From Xenorhabdus griffiniae (lineage in GTDB: Bacteria; Pseudomonadota; Gammaproteobacteria; Enterobacterales; Enterobacteriaceae): a DNA stretch of 55,158 nucleotides. The notes under the pieces were generated by a model. That model worked only from the letters and a program-made list of their open reading frames with translations, was not told the DNA's origin and did not search any database. A program made the translations under genes and the position numbers. Shown here in pieces: positions 8,149 to 16,438 of the stretch (positions are counted from its first letter, which is position 1; each line of letters starts with the position of its first letter). The DNA is taken from contig NZ_LDNM01000010.1 in assembly GCF_001028135.1 (NCBI RefSeq), forward strand, positions 1 to 55,158, read 5' to 3'.

Positions 8149-10263
8149 ATGGCACTTTCTAGTTCAGTAAAAAGTCAGATTAGTCAGTGGTATAAATCAT
8201 TATCTACCCATATTGATGGTTTCATTCCACGCGCTCCGCAACGTCAAATGATTGCCGAGGTTGCAAAGACATTGGCGGATGAAGAGGGGCGACATTTGGT
8301 GATAGAAGCGCCAACGGGAGTAGGGAAAACGTTGTCATATCTGCTCCCCGGGATTGCCATCAGTCGGGCAGAACAGAAACCATTGGTAGTCAGTACAGCC
8401 AATGTTGCCTTACAAGATCAAATTTACGGCAAGGATTTACCGCTGCTGCGTAAGATTATTCCTGACCTGAAATTTACGGGCGCTTTTGGTCGGGCGCGTT
8501 ATGTTTGTCCGCGTAATTTGGAGGCCATTTGTGCTGAGGAAGGCGAGCAGATTGATTTGATGTTTCTGGTCGAAGACCAGACTGAAATTGCTAATAGTGA
8601 AGAGCGGGAATTATGTCGCCGATTGCGCAGTGATTATACAACGTTTGCCTGGGATGGCTTACGTGATCACCATAAACTGGCACTGGCGGATCCACTATGG
8701 GCAAAAATCAGTACGGATAAAGTGAACTGCCTGGCCCGCAATTGCCAGTTTTACCATCGTTGCCCATTTTTCCTTGCCCGCAGGGAAATTGAAGATGCAG
8801 ATGTCATCGTTGCCAATCACTCTTTGGTTATGGCTGCGCTGGAAAGTGGATCGGTTTTACCGGAGGCAAAAAATCTGCTGTTGGTTCTGGATGAAGGGCA
8901 CCATATTCCCGAAGTGGCAAGGGATGCACTGGAAGTTGAAGGGGAAATAACCTTATTCCAGTTTAATGGGCAGTTAGATACATTTATCCATCATGTAGAA
9001 CAATACCTGGTTCAATTTCGGCCGACAAAACCTCCTGCTTTGGCAAATATCCCCCGATTACAGACCCATTGTGCAACAATCCGTGAATGCTTTAAGGAAT
9101 TGGCGGAGATAACACAGGCGCTATTGCCTTCGCGTGGCGAAGCGGAAGAATACCTGTTCGAACTGGGAAAGTTACCGGAGAGTTTACTGCTATGTTGCCA
9201 GCAATTATTTAAACTCACTGATGGATTACGTGGGTTGGCTGAAGCGATTTTGAATGATTTGGGTGATCATCAGACTGCCAGACAAGATATTGTCCGTTTG
9301 CATCGTGCTATTTTGCAAGCCAGCCGAACGTTAGGCTATTTTGAGAATATGACAAAACTGTGGCGTTTGGCTTCACAAGAAGAATCTTCCCATGCGCCGA
9401 TATCCAAATGGTTAACGCGACGCAATGAGAAAAATCAATCACATCTCTATCTTCATTGTGCAGGCATTCGGGTCAGCGAACAATTAACTCAGATACTATG
9501 GCGTACTATCCCCCATATTATAGTGACATCGGCCACGTTGTGTTCACTAAATAGCTTTTCCCGCATTCAGGAACTTACCGGATTACACGAAAATCATGGT
9601 GATCGTTTTATCAGCCTGTCATCGCCTTTTAAACATGTACGTCAAGGGCGTTTAGTCATTCCTCAAATGACACAGGAACCGACCATTCAAAATGAAATGC
9701 AGCATCTTGAGGAAATGTCGCGCTATTTTCGTTCTCAGGTGATGGCAGGGAAACATCGGGGAATGTTGGTACTTTTTAGCAGCCAACGAGCAATGGAAGG
9801 GTTCCTGACTTTCGTTACAGACTTGCGGTTGGTGTTATTGGTACAAGGTGATCAGCCTCGTTATCGATTGGTAGAAACACATTGCAAGCGAATTGATGAG
9901 GGACAAACCAGCGTTCTGGTTGGATTGCAGTCATTTGCAGAAGGATTGGATCTAAAAGGTGATTATCTTTCACAAGTCCATATCCATAAAATTGCATTCC
10001 CTCCCGTGACTAATCCGGTGATCATTACTGAAAGCGCATGGTTGAAATCTTTAAAACGTTATCCATTTGAAGTACAGAGTTTACCCAGCGCTTCCTTTAA
10101 CTTGATCCAACAAGTGGGGAGGCTAATTCGCAGCCATGAGTGTTATGGTGATGTAGTGATTTATGACAATCGGTTATTCACCAAACGTTATGGTTCACGT
10201 TTATTGAATGCGTTGCCGGTATTTCCCATCGAACGGCCAAAGGTGCCAGCAGAAAAGAAATAA
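8149..10263 (+). CDS. dinG: ATP-dependent DNA helicase DinG
   Basis: A 5'-to-3' superfamily 2 helicase that unwinds R-loops, D-loops and forked DNA, related to XPD. The 704-residue product aligns with E. coli DinG (716) from the first residue. The Walker A motif APTGVGKT is at 54-61, the DEGH Walker B box at 247-250, and the four Fe-S cluster cysteines at 120, 193, 198 and 204. The C-terminal helicase motifs QGDQPRYR and QQVGRLIRS are present. It lacks the basic Lys/Arg tail that ends the E. coli protein. E. coli dinG is SOS-induced, but I saw no CTGT-N8-ACAG LexA box in the 270 bp upstream. The gene is monocistronic with a hairpin directly after it. Confidence 0.97.
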   Translation: MALSSSVKSQISQWYKSLSTHIDGFIPRAPQRQMIAEVAKTLADEEGRHLVIEAPTGVGKTLSYLLPGIAISRAEQKPLVVSTANVALQDQIYGKDLPLLRKIIPDLKFTGAFGRARYVCPRNLEAICAEEGEQIDLMFLVEDQTEIANSEERELCRRLRSDYTTFAWDGLRDHHKLALADPLWAKISTDKVNCLARNCQFYHRCPFFLARREIEDADVIVANHSLVMAALESGSVLPEAKNLLLVLDEGHHIPEVARDALEVEGEITLFQFNGQLDTFIHHVEQYLVQFRPTKPPALANIPRLQTHCATIRECFKELAEITQALLPSRGEAEEYLFELGKLPESLLLCCQQLFKLTDGLRGLAEAILNDLGDHQTARQDIVRLHRAILQASRTLGYFENMTKLWRLASQEESSHAPISKWLTRRNEKNQSHLYLHCAGIRVSEQLTQILWRTIPHIIVTSATLCSLNSFSRIQELTGLHENHGDRFISLSSPFKHVRQGRLVIPQMTQEPTIQNEMQHLEEMSRYFRSQVMAGKHRGMLVLFSSQRAMEGFLTFVTDLRLVLLVQGDQPRYRLVETHCKRIDEGQTSVLVGLQSFAEGLDLKGDYLSQVHIHKIAFPPVTNPVIITESAWLKSLKRYPFEVQSLPSASFNLIQQVGRLIRSHECYGDVVIYDNRLFTKRYGSRLLNALPVFPIERPKVPAEKK

Positions 10264-10285
10264 ATAACTCAAGGATGAGTTATTT
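10262..10285. terminator. dinG terminator
   Basis: A perfect 9-bp stem, AAATAACTC and GAGTTATTT, with a 6-nt loop overlaps the dinG stop codon. It is AT-rich and can act on either strand. Confidence 0.6.
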
Positions 10286-10301
10286 ATTCAATTGCGCTGT
10301 A

Positions 10302-10397
10302 TCAATATTCCAATTTGATGATTTTATTTTTATTACCTGAGGCAAATTGTTTTATCTTGCCTTTATGTTCCAATACATCTTCAATAAGTAAATTCAT
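10302..10397 (-). CDS. Possible 31-aa ORF
   Basis: A short frame starts MNLLIEDVLEHKGKIKQF and ends LEY, with AGGA six bases before the ATG and the dinG hairpin just beyond its stop. It is hydrophilic and Lys-rich with no recognisable family. It may be a real small protein, or the N-terminal stub of a lost gene. The rest of the 10264-10623 gap holds the repeat fragment and terminator listed separately. Confidence 0.25.
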   Translation of the reverse strand: MNLLIEDVLEHKGKIKQFASGNKNKIIKLEY

Positions 10398-10542
10398 TTT
10401 TTATCCTAAAACCAGATTCTATATTGCTCTTAATGCCCGTCACTATTGAAGACACCAGTGCCTTAATAATGACGGGATATGTCCAAAACTAAAAACCTGG
10501 GCTTGAACTTACAACCTCTTGAAATTACTGTTCAACAAAACT

Positions 10543-10559
10543 GAAGTTGGATTGGTATA
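10543..10559 (+). repeat. End fragment of the dispersed repeat
   Basis: The 17 bases GAAGTTGGATTGGTATA are identical to 19194-19210, the right end of repeat copy B. The rest of the repeat to its left is degenerate or absent. Confidence 0.5.
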
Positions 10560-10560
10560 A

Positions 10561-10600
10561 AAAGGATAAATAATATAATAGTTAATATTATTTATCCTTT
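10561..10600 (-). terminator. Terminator of the PhnA-domain gene
   Basis: A perfect 16-bp inverted repeat (10561-10576 with 10585-10600) has an 8-nt loop. On the minus strand it is followed by a TTTT run. It lies 24 bp after the stop of the PhnA-domain gene. Confidence 0.65.
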
Positions 10601-10623
10601 AAGCAAAAATGGATTTATAATCG

Positions 10624-10848
10624 TTATTTATCTACTTTTTTCAGGAAGCAGGTTTTCAAGACTAATCCTTTAATTTTATCGGCATTACATTCAATCTCGT
10701 CTTCACGGTGGGTCAGGCGGATGTTTTTGATCAGTGTGCCGCGTTTCAGTGTCTTGGAAGTGCCTTTAACTTTCAGGTCCTTAATAACCTGCACTGAGTC
10801 GCCGTCATCCAGTAATGCGCCGTTAGAATCTTTAACTTCGTTATCCAT
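10624..10848 (-). CDS. PhnA/YjdM-domain protein lacking the zinc ribbon
   Basis: The 74-residue product matches the C-terminal domain of E. coli PhnA (YjdM, 111 residues): VKDSNGALLDDGDSVQVIKD, then KGTSKTLKRGT, KNIRL and a closing basic strand. The N-terminal zinc-ribbon half, with its CxxC pairs, is absent. The ATG is preceded by AGGA, so this looks like a complete short member rather than a broken gene. The family name comes from an E. coli phosphonate locus, but its role there is not established and no phosphonate genes are nearby. The gene stands alone between dinG and dps and has its own strong terminator. Confidence 0.8.
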   Translation of the reverse strand: MDNEVKDSNGALLDDGDSVQVIKDLKVKGTSKTLKRGTLIKNIRLTHREDEIECNADKIKGLVLKTCFLKKVDK

Positions 10849-10990
10849 CTAATAGAATCCTCATGTTTATTTTTGAATCAAACAGGGATTATAGAGAGAA
10901 AAATGATTTTTTTAAAGGTTTGTGGGGTTTTTAAGGGTATAACTGCTTTTTTTAATGTTTTTTCCATCAATAATGGACACTGATGTTAAA

Positions 10991-11010
10991 AAGGCCACTG
11001 ATGTGGCCTT
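10991..11010 (-). terminator. dps terminator
   Basis: AAGGCCAC and GTGGCCTT form a perfect 8-bp GC-rich stem with a TGAT loop, followed on the minus strand by TTTAACAT. It lies 31 bp after the dps stop. Confidence 0.8.
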
Positions 11011-11040
11011 AACTTAATTACGAGGAATAATATTTTTATT

Positions 11041-11547
11041 TTACTGCTCAATATTTGCTTCGATAAACCATAAAAATTTGTCGAGATCACGGGATGCTGC
11101 GGTAAACATATCCGCAGTGTCTTCATCTTCCGCATCAATGATCGCCTGACGGATATCATTAGCAACCACCGCATAGCGATCGGCCAGCACCTTTAGATGA
11201 TCCTGTACATCGTGAATATCAGTTGGGTAGCTTTTCAGGGTGGTACGTTTATACACTTCCTGAACCGTGCCCAGCGCGGTTCCTCCTAATTGAACAGCTC
11301 GTTCTGCAAATATATCAAGGTGTTCTGTGACGGCATTACGAAAATTATCCAACATTTCATGAATGGCAATGAAATTGCGGCCACGCATATTCCAGTGAGC
11401 CTGTTTAGTCAGCATGGATAGGTCGATAAATTGGCTCACCATATGATTTAAGGTAGTAATCGTTCTCTGTTTAATACCTTCATCAAGATTGTTTCGGGTA
11501 TAAATCAGGCCAGAAGGTTGGGTTTTGAGTAATTTCGCGGTATTCAT
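11041..11547 (-). CDS. dps: DNA-binding ferritin-like protein Dps
   Basis: A stationary-phase and oxidative-stress protein that forms a dodecamer, stores iron using hydrogen peroxide and coats DNA. The 168 residues match E. coli Dps (167) throughout. The ferroxidase region reads QAHWNMRG near residue 50 and [12 protein letters not shown] near 80, and the conserved C-terminal end is [14 protein letters not shown]. The N-terminus keeps the Lys-bearing tail ([12 protein letters not shown]) used for DNA binding. The neighbouring rhtA is also next to dps in E. coli. Terminators lie on both sides, so it is transcribed alone. Confidence 0.96.
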   Translation of the reverse strand: MNTAKLLKTQPSGLIYTRNNLDEGIKQRTITTLNHMVSQFIDLSMLTKQAHWNMRGRNFIAIHEMLDNFRNAVTEHLDIFAERAVQLGGTALGTVQEVYKRTTLKSYPTDIHDVQDHLKVLADRYAVVANDIRQAIIDAEDEDTADMFTAASRDLDKFLWFIEANIEQ

Positions 11548-11696
11548 AATAATATCTCCTTAATTCTGAGTAATGAGTTATCTCATTAGATAGAATAAAT
11601 TTAGTTGATCATCTGTCGGAAGTCATATTGATTACCTCTATTGAATTGATAGTTATTGTGTTGGTCGGTAACATTTTGATAATTTATGAAAATAAA

Positions 11697-11724
11697 AAAC
11701 CGGAGAAAAATATTTCTCCGGTTT
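11697..11724 (-). terminator. rhtA terminator
   Basis: AAACCGGAGAAA and TTTCTCCGGTTT form a perfect 12-bp stem with an AATA loop, followed by TTTTATTTTC on the minus strand. It lies between rhtA and dps. Confidence 0.8.
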
Positions 11725-11754
11725 CAATAAATCATCCCCGTATTTTTAAAGTCG

Positions 11755-12645
11755 TTATTCTACTTTTTCTATTTTAGTTTTTCGCTTAATGGTTGAAGTG
11801 GAGCCTATGGACGCACAAATAATACAGAAAAGGGCAACCCACTGACTCATTGCCAAATGTTCATTAAGAAAAATGATGCCTGATAATGCTCCCAATACAG
11901 GTTCAAGGCTCATTAATGTCCCGAATGTTTTGGCTGGTAAACGAGTAAGGGCAATCATCTCCAGAGTGTAAGGAAAGGCGGTGGATAAAATGGCGATCCC
12001 CAGGGCAATCGGTAGTAAAGAAGCATCGAACAGGAGTTCAGGGCCAGTCTGTATTAACCCGATTGGGAAGAAGATAAAGGCAGCAATGAGTGAACCGATA
12101 GAAACTGTTGCGGCTCCATAGCCCGCTCCAGCACGTTGCCCAAAGATAATATAAAGCGCCCAAAAAACACCGGCTCCCAATGCGTACAACATACCGATAG
12201 GATCGAGTGTATTGACACTATTTCCGATTGGCAGCAGGACGCTTAACCCGGCAATAACCAGGGCAATCCAGAGAAAATCCAGAGGACGGCGGGAAGAAAA
12301 CATGGCTACTGCTAAAGGTCCGGTAAACTCAAGTGCAACGGCAATGCCGAGCGGAATTCGGGATAAGGACATATAGAACAGGTAGTTCATTGCCCCCAAA
12401 GAAATGCCGTAGGCAAAAAGCGGGAGCAATGAAGAACGCTGAAACGTTAACCGCCACGGTTTAAAAATCAGAAATAGGATAATCGTGCCTAATGCAAGTC
12501 TCAGGGCTGTGACACCGGGTGCACCAATGACAGGAAATATTGTTTTAGCCAGTGAAGCTCCGGCTTGAATTGATGTCATTGACAGTAACAATAAAATCAC
12601 AGGAAGCAGTGAAAAAGAAGCTGCCCGATGCTTGGAAAGAGACAT
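11755..12645 (-). CDS. rhtA: Threonine/homoserine exporter RhtA
   Basis: An inner-membrane EamA/DMT-family carrier of about ten helices that exports threonine and homoserine. The 296 residues match E. coli RhtA (295) along their length, with conserved IQAGASLAK near residue 28, APGVTALRLALGT near 45, and the second EamA repeat around PAKTFGTLMSLEP. The C-terminal tail is Lys-rich (KRKTKIEKVE), as expected for a cytoplasmic end. The rhtA-dps order is conserved with E. coli; ompX, the next E. coli neighbour, is missing here. A GNAT gene diverges from it across a 207-bp gap that must hold both promoters. Confidence 0.93.
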   Translation of the reverse strand: MSLSKHRAASFSLLPVILLLLSMTSIQAGASLAKTIFPVIGAPGVTALRLALGTIILFLIFKPWRLTFQRSSLLPLFAYGISLGAMNYLFYMSLSRIPLGIAVALEFTGPLAVAMFSSRRPLDFLWIALVIAGLSVLLPIGNSVNTLDPIGMLYALGAGVFWALYIIFGQRAGAGYGAATVSIGSLIAAFIFFPIGLIQTGPELLFDASLLPIALGIAILSTAFPYTLEMIALTRLPAKTFGTLMSLEPVLGALSGIIFLNEHLAMSQWVALFCIICASIGSTSTIKRKTKIEKVE

Positions 12646-12852
12646 TTTAAAGAAACCTCAGTTACAACATGTTATTTAAGGTCGCCATCTTCGCAGTGAA
12701 ACAGATATAACTCAACAGTATTATCAGTTGTATGCTTGTTAGCAAATGTTGAACAAAATCCAGCTTTATCACCTGATACTTGACCGTTTTAATAATTACA
12801 TCAATTCTATTGATTGAAATTTATACTAACTGAAAGTGATCGAGAGAACCTA

Positions 12853-13317
12853 ATGATAATAAGAGCGGCTACTATGCAGGATATTGAGGCTATTTTATCT
12901 CTTTATAGCATATTGTTTAGTGAAATGGCGGCGTTACAGCCGGATAGAATGCAGGCGGCTGAACAAGACAGAGATTTTATTGTTTCCAATATCAATAACG
13001 ATAAGTTTCATTTACTGGTTGCGGAAGATGGGAATGGCAATATTAAAGGTTTTGCTATTGCCCAGGAGCAAAAAACACCTCTCTTCAATTGCCTGGTGCC
13101 GAGAACTTATGGTTATGTTTTTGACTTGATGGTAAGTCAGGATGCCAGAAACCTTGGAGTTGGTCAGAAGTTACTGGCTGGTATGAAAAAGTGGGCGCAA
13201 GAAAACCATTATTCACACCTTGAACTGAGTGTATTATCCCACAATGTTGATGCGATACGTTTTTATATCAGGGAAGGGTATCAAGAAGCCAGCAGAACGA
13301 TGGTAATTACCTTGTGA
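12853..13317 (+). CDS. GNAT family N-acetyltransferase
   Basis: A 154-residue acetyl-CoA-dependent acetyltransferase of the GNAT fold. The N-terminal beta strand IIRAATMQDIEAIL is typical. The acetyl-CoA binding motif is DARNLGVGQKLL (motif A, an R/Q-x-x-G-x-G/A variant), followed by the late strand and helix SHNVDAIRFYIREGY. The substrate is unknown; small-molecule amines and protein N-termini are both possible for this class. I start at the ATG at 12853. An upstream TTG at 12814 would add 13 residues that do not belong to the fold. The gene is monocistronic, with a hairpin just after it. Confidence 0.85.
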   Translation: MIIRAATMQDIEAILSLYSILFSEMAALQPDRMQAAEQDRDFIVSNINNDKFHLLVAEDGNGNIKGFAIAQEQKTPLFNCLVPRTYGYVFDLMVSQDARNLGVGQKLLAGMKKWAQENHYSHLELSVLSHNVDAIRFYIREGYQEASRTMVITL

Positions 13318-13337
13318 ATAAAAAGAATATATATTAA

Positions 13338-13370
13338 AACCATCAAAAGTTATACTTTGATGGTTATTTT
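13338..13370 (+). terminator. Terminator of the GNAT gene
   Basis: AACCATCAAA and TTTGATGGTT form a perfect 10-bp stem with an 8-nt loop, followed by ATTTTATT. It starts 20 bp after the GNAT stop. Confidence 0.7.
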
Positions 13371-13417
13371 ATTAGTTGGTTTACTCTTCATGTTTTTAAA
13401 CAGTAACACCAAGCTAT

Positions 13418-13649
13418 TTAGGAAATAATATTTGCAGTAGCCCGATATTCTTTTAATACTTCATCCATAACCCAACTGGTGCGAGCGGCAGATTCACCCG
13501 TGGAGGGACAATTGCCATTGCCTTGCTAAATCTGCATTGCGCCGCATGACGGCGACTAATTCTGAATTCTCCAATTTATAAAAAGCTGGGCCACTTTTTA
13601 CTTCTGTTACATCACCACAACCTATAATACCCCATCTTACTTTTTGCAT
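13418..13649 (-). pseudogene. Gfo/Idh/MocA-family oxidoreductase, internally deleted
   Basis: The minus strand starts with MQKVRWGIIGCGDVTEVKSG, the NAD(P)-binding Rossmann start (GxxGCG) of the Gfo/Idh/MocA family, and continues for about 47 codons to NADLARQW. It then jumps, out of frame, to CPSTGESAARTSWVMDEVL and a short tail ending in a stop. That second block is the extreme C-terminus of the same family. Family members are about 330 residues, so some 250 internal codons have been lost in one deletion with a frame change. The remnant is non-functional. Confidence 0.8.
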
Positions 13650-13655
13650 TGTGTT

Positions 13656-13699
13656 TTTCCGATATATCAATTTGTTGATTTGTAAAATAATATCGGAAA
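13656..13699. promoter_or_regulatory. Inverted repeat upstream of the broken oxidoreductase gene
   Basis: TTTCCGATAT (13656-13665) and ATATCGGAAA (13690-13699) form a perfect 10-bp inverted repeat with a 24-bp spacer, seven bases upstream of the pseudogene's ATG. It looks like a dyad operator. The rest of the gap to 13913 shows only AT-rich DNA that must contain the ybiT promoter. Confidence 0.35.
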
Positions 13700-13913
13700 G
13701 TTTATAACAGTACCGGTTTCTATTCTATATTTCTCTGTCCAATAGATTAGTTTATTTTATGAAAAAATGATTAATATTCAGTGTGTTATGTGAGGTGATG
13801 GCCTAATTTTAAACGTGGGTAACGCATTCTGGCGATACTTTTCTTCTGTTGTGGCATAATGCGCGGCTATCGATTTTACATTTCCCTTTTTATCCACTTT
13901 AAGAGCAACAGTT

Positions 13914-15509
13914 GTGTTAAGTACAAACAACATCACTATGCAGTTTGGCAGTAAGCCACTGTTTGAAAATATTTCTGTCAAATTCGGCAACGGTAACCGC
14001 TATGGTTTGATTGGGGCGAATGGGGCAGGCAAATCTACTTTCATGAAAATCTTGGGCCGGGATTTAACCCCAACTTCCGGTAATGTCAGCCTTGATCCTA
14101 ATGAGCGTTTGGGTAAGTTGCGTCAGGATCAGTTTGCTTTCGAAGAATATACCGTGCTGGATACCGTCATCATGGGGCATAAGGAGCTGTGGGAGGTCAA
14201 ACAGGAGCGTGACCGTATTTATGCGATGGCAGAAATGAGCGAAGAAGATGGCTATCGCGTCGCAGATCTGGAAGTCGCTTATGGTGAGATGGAAGGTTAC
14301 AGTGCAGAAGCGCGTGCCGGCGAATTGTTGTTGGGGGTCGGCATTCCCGTTGAACAGCATTATGGCTTGATGAGTGCAGTGGCTCCGGGCTGGAAATTGC
14401 GCGTATTGCTGGCACAAGCCCTGTTTTCCAATCCTGATGTCTTGCTGCTCGATGAGCCAACTAACAACCTGGATATCGACACTATCCGCTGGTTGGAGCA
14501 AGTGCTCAACGAACGTAACAGCACGATGATCATCATTTCCCATGACCGTCATTTCCTGAATACGGTATGCACACATATGGCCGATCTGGACTATGGCGAT
14601 CTGCGCTTGTTCCCTGGCAACTATGATGAGTATATGATTGCTGCAACGCAAGCGCGTGAACGTCTGCTGGCCGATAATGCCAAGAAAAAGGCGCAAATTG
14701 CTGACTTGCAGGCATTCGTTAGCCGTTTCAGTGCTAATGCTTCCAAGTCTAAACAGGCGACTTCCCGTGCCCGTCAGATTGATAAGATCCAGTTGGAAGA
14801 GGTGAAGGCTTCCAGCCGTCAGAATCCTTATATCCGCTTTGAACAAGAGAAAAAACTGTTCCGCAATGCGCTGGAGTTGGAGGCATTGACCAAGGGATAC
14901 GATAACAACCCACTGTTTAAAAATCTAAATATGCTGATAGAAGTCGGCGAAAAGATGGCGGTAATTGGTGAAAACGGTATCGGTAAAACGACCCTCCTGA
15001 AGACACTGATTGGTGAGGAAACGCCAAATAGCGGCACCATTAAATGGTCTGAAAATAGCACGATTGGCTATTATGCACAGGATCATGCCAGTGATTTTAA
15101 CTGTGATATGACGGTGTTTGAGTGGATGAGCCAATGGAAGCGCGAAAGCGATGATGAGCAGGCAGTACGCAGTATTCTTGGTCGCTTGTTGTTTGGGCAG
15201 GATGATATCAAGAAGAAAGTGGGTGTGCTTTCCGGTGGTGAACAAGGCCGGATGCTGTTTGGCAAACTGATGATGCACAAGCCTAATATTCTGGTGATGG
15301 ATGAACCAACTAACCACCTGGATATGGAATCTATCGAATCTTTGAACCTGGCGCTGGAACTTTACCAGGGAACGCTGATTTTTGTCTCCCATGACCGTGC
15401 TTTTGTGAGTTCATTGGCTAGCCGTATTTTAGAAATTAAATCCGACAAGGTGATTGATTTTAAAGGTACTTATGATGAGTATCTGAGAAGTCAGGGGATT
15501 GTCGGGTAA
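13914..15509 (+). CDS. ybiT: ABC-F family ATPase YbiT
   Basis: A soluble ABC-F protein with two ATP-binding cassettes and no membrane domain. By family it binds the ribosomal E site and modulates translation. The 531 residues align with E. coli YbiT (530). Walker A of domain 1 is GANGAGKS at 34-41, followed by [11 protein letters not shown] charged linker ([16 protein letters not shown] to RARQIDKIQ) separates it from domain 2, which has [17 protein letters not shown] and MDEPTNHLD. The signature motif of domain 1 is the degenerate APGWKLRV, as in E. coli. The start is a GTG, in the same place as the E. coli start, with a weak AAGAG ahead of it. A shared terminator lies between it and convergent moeB. 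Confidence 0.96.
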   Translation: MLSTNNITMQFGSKPLFENISVKFGNGNRYGLIGANGAGKSTFMKILGRDLTPTSGNVSLDPNERLGKLRQDQFAFEEYTVLDTVIMGHKELWEVKQERDRIYAMAEMSEEDGYRVADLEVAYGEMEGYSAEARAGELLLGVGIPVEQHYGLMSAVAPGWKLRVLLAQALFSNPDVLLLDEPTNNLDIDTIRWLEQVLNERNSTMIIISHDRHFLNTVCTHMADLDYGDLRLFPGNYDEYMIAATQARERLLADNAKKKAQIADLQAFVSRFSANASKSKQATSRARQIDKIQLEEVKASSRQNPYIRFEQEKKLFRNALELEALTKGYDNNPLFKNLNMLIEVGEKMAVIGENGIGKTTLLKTLIGEETPNSGTIKWSENSTIGYYAQDHASDFNCDMTVFEWMSQWKRESDDEQAVRSILGRLLFGQDDIKKKVGVLSGGEQGRMLFGKLMMHKPNILVMDEPTNHLDMESIESLNLALELYQGTLIFVSHDRAFVSSLASRILEIKSDKVIDFKGTYDEYLRSQGIVG

Positions 15510-15528
15510 GCTTTTTGTATTGGAAGAG

Positions 15529-15562
15529 AAACATCCGGCTTAATTGGGCTGGATGTTTCTTT
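15529..15562. terminator. Terminator between ybiT and moeB
   Basis: AAACATCC (15529-15536) pairs with GGATGTTT (15551-15558), with an inner GGC/GCT extension, followed by CTTTAT. It sits between two convergent genes. Confidence 0.65.
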
Positions 15563-15589
15563 ATCAGAAGTAAGTTTCCAACGACATAT

Positions 15590-16345
15590 TCATTGTGACT
15601 GGCAAACTTCACATAAGGGATCTTGCAGCAATGTTATTTGGCGAAATTGCATTGTCATTGCATCAAAAAGTAATACTTTGCCGTGACAGGTTTGCCCGTA
15701 TTGAGTCAATAGCTTAATGGTTTCCATTGCCTGCAATGAACCGATAGTTCCTACCAATGGCGCCATGACACCTGCTTCAACACAAGTCAGGCTGTTTTCA
15801 CCAAACAAGCGGCTCAGGCAACGGTAACAGGGCGTTTCCGGTTGGTAAGTAAAGACAGAAAGCTGGCCTTCCATGCGGATCGCAGCACCCGAAACCAATG
15901 TTATCTTACGGCCATAACACAGGCGATTGAGTTGTTCACGAATGGCAACATTATCTGTACAGTCGAGTACAATTTCATGTTGGCTGATTAATTCATCTAA
16001 CGCCGGATCATCCAATAGCCCTTCAATGGGATTGATAGTGATGTGTGGATTGATCTCCCGCAGGGTTCGCGCGGCGGAATGCACTTTTGCCATACCAATG
16101 CGCTCATCGCGGTGGAGGATCTGCCGTTGCAGATTGGAAAGGGAAACCGTGTCAAAATCCAGCAGGGTCATTGTCCCAATACCCGCCGCCGCAAGATACT
16201 GGGAAGCGGCGCAACCCAGCCCGCCAGCACCCACTATCAACACGTTGGCTGATTTTAATGTTTCCTGTCCGTCGAAATCGAAACCACGTAAGACAATTTG
16301 TCTGTTATAACGCAAGGTTTCTTCATCAGTAAGTTCGACCGCCAT
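15590..16345 (-). CDS. moeB: Molybdopterin-synthase adenylyltransferase MoeB
   Basis: An E1-like enzyme that adenylates the C-terminal glycine of MoaD so that sulfur can be loaded for molybdopterin synthesis. The 251 residues match E. coli MoeB (249). The nucleotide-binding loop GAGGLG is at 39-44, followed by the ThiF-fold motif LLDFDTVSLSNLQRQ. The zinc-binding CYRC and CEVC pairs are in place near residues 172 and 245. It is downstream of moeA on the same strand with a 62-bp gap, the moeAB order of E. coli. That gap holds a tandem repeat and a long hairpin, which may set the moeA:moeB ratio. Confidence 0.96.
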   Translation of the reverse strand: MAVELTDEETLRYNRQIVLRGFDFDGQETLKSANVLIVGAGGLGCAASQYLAAAGIGTMTLLDFDTVSLSNLQRQILHRDERIGMAKVHSAARTLREINPHITINPIEGLLDDPALDELISQHEIVLDCTDNVAIREQLNRLCYGRKITLVSGAAIRMEGQLSVFTYQPETPCYRCLSRLFGENSLTCVEAGVMAPLVGTIGSLQAMETIKLLTQYGQTCHGKVLLFDAMTMQFRQITLLQDPLCEVCQSQ

Positions 16346-16364
16346 TTTTCACTATCTTCTTATG

Positions 16365-16404
16365 ATTGGTTTTTCGGTTATTGGTTTTTCGGTTATTGGT
16401 TTTT
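16365..16404. repeat. 15-bp tandem repeat between moeA and moeB
   Basis: The unit ATTGGTTTTTCGGTT is present at 16365-16379 and 16380-16394, with a partial third copy to 16404. It sits in the intergenic spacer just ahead of the moeB ribosome binding site, so replication slippage could change the spacer length. Confidence 0.7.
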
Positions 16405-16438
16405 TAACTATTTATTTTTTAATAAATAGTTAAAAAAC
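16399..16438 (-). promoter_or_regulatory. 18-bp perfect hairpin across the moeA stop codon
   Basis: Bases 16399-16416 and 16421-16438 are perfect reverse complements with a TTTT loop. The arms are AT-rich and encode the last MoeA residues (NYLLKNK) and its stop. On the mRNA this would fold into a long stem between moeA and moeB. No U tract follows, so it looks more like an RNA-processing or stability element than a terminator. Confidence 0.5.

Noticed and set aside
14064-14846. 260-codon open frame on the minus strand
   Set aside because: It lies wholly antisense to ybiT, which aligns with its E. coli orthologue throughout; the antisense translation is low-complexity and has no recognisable domain.
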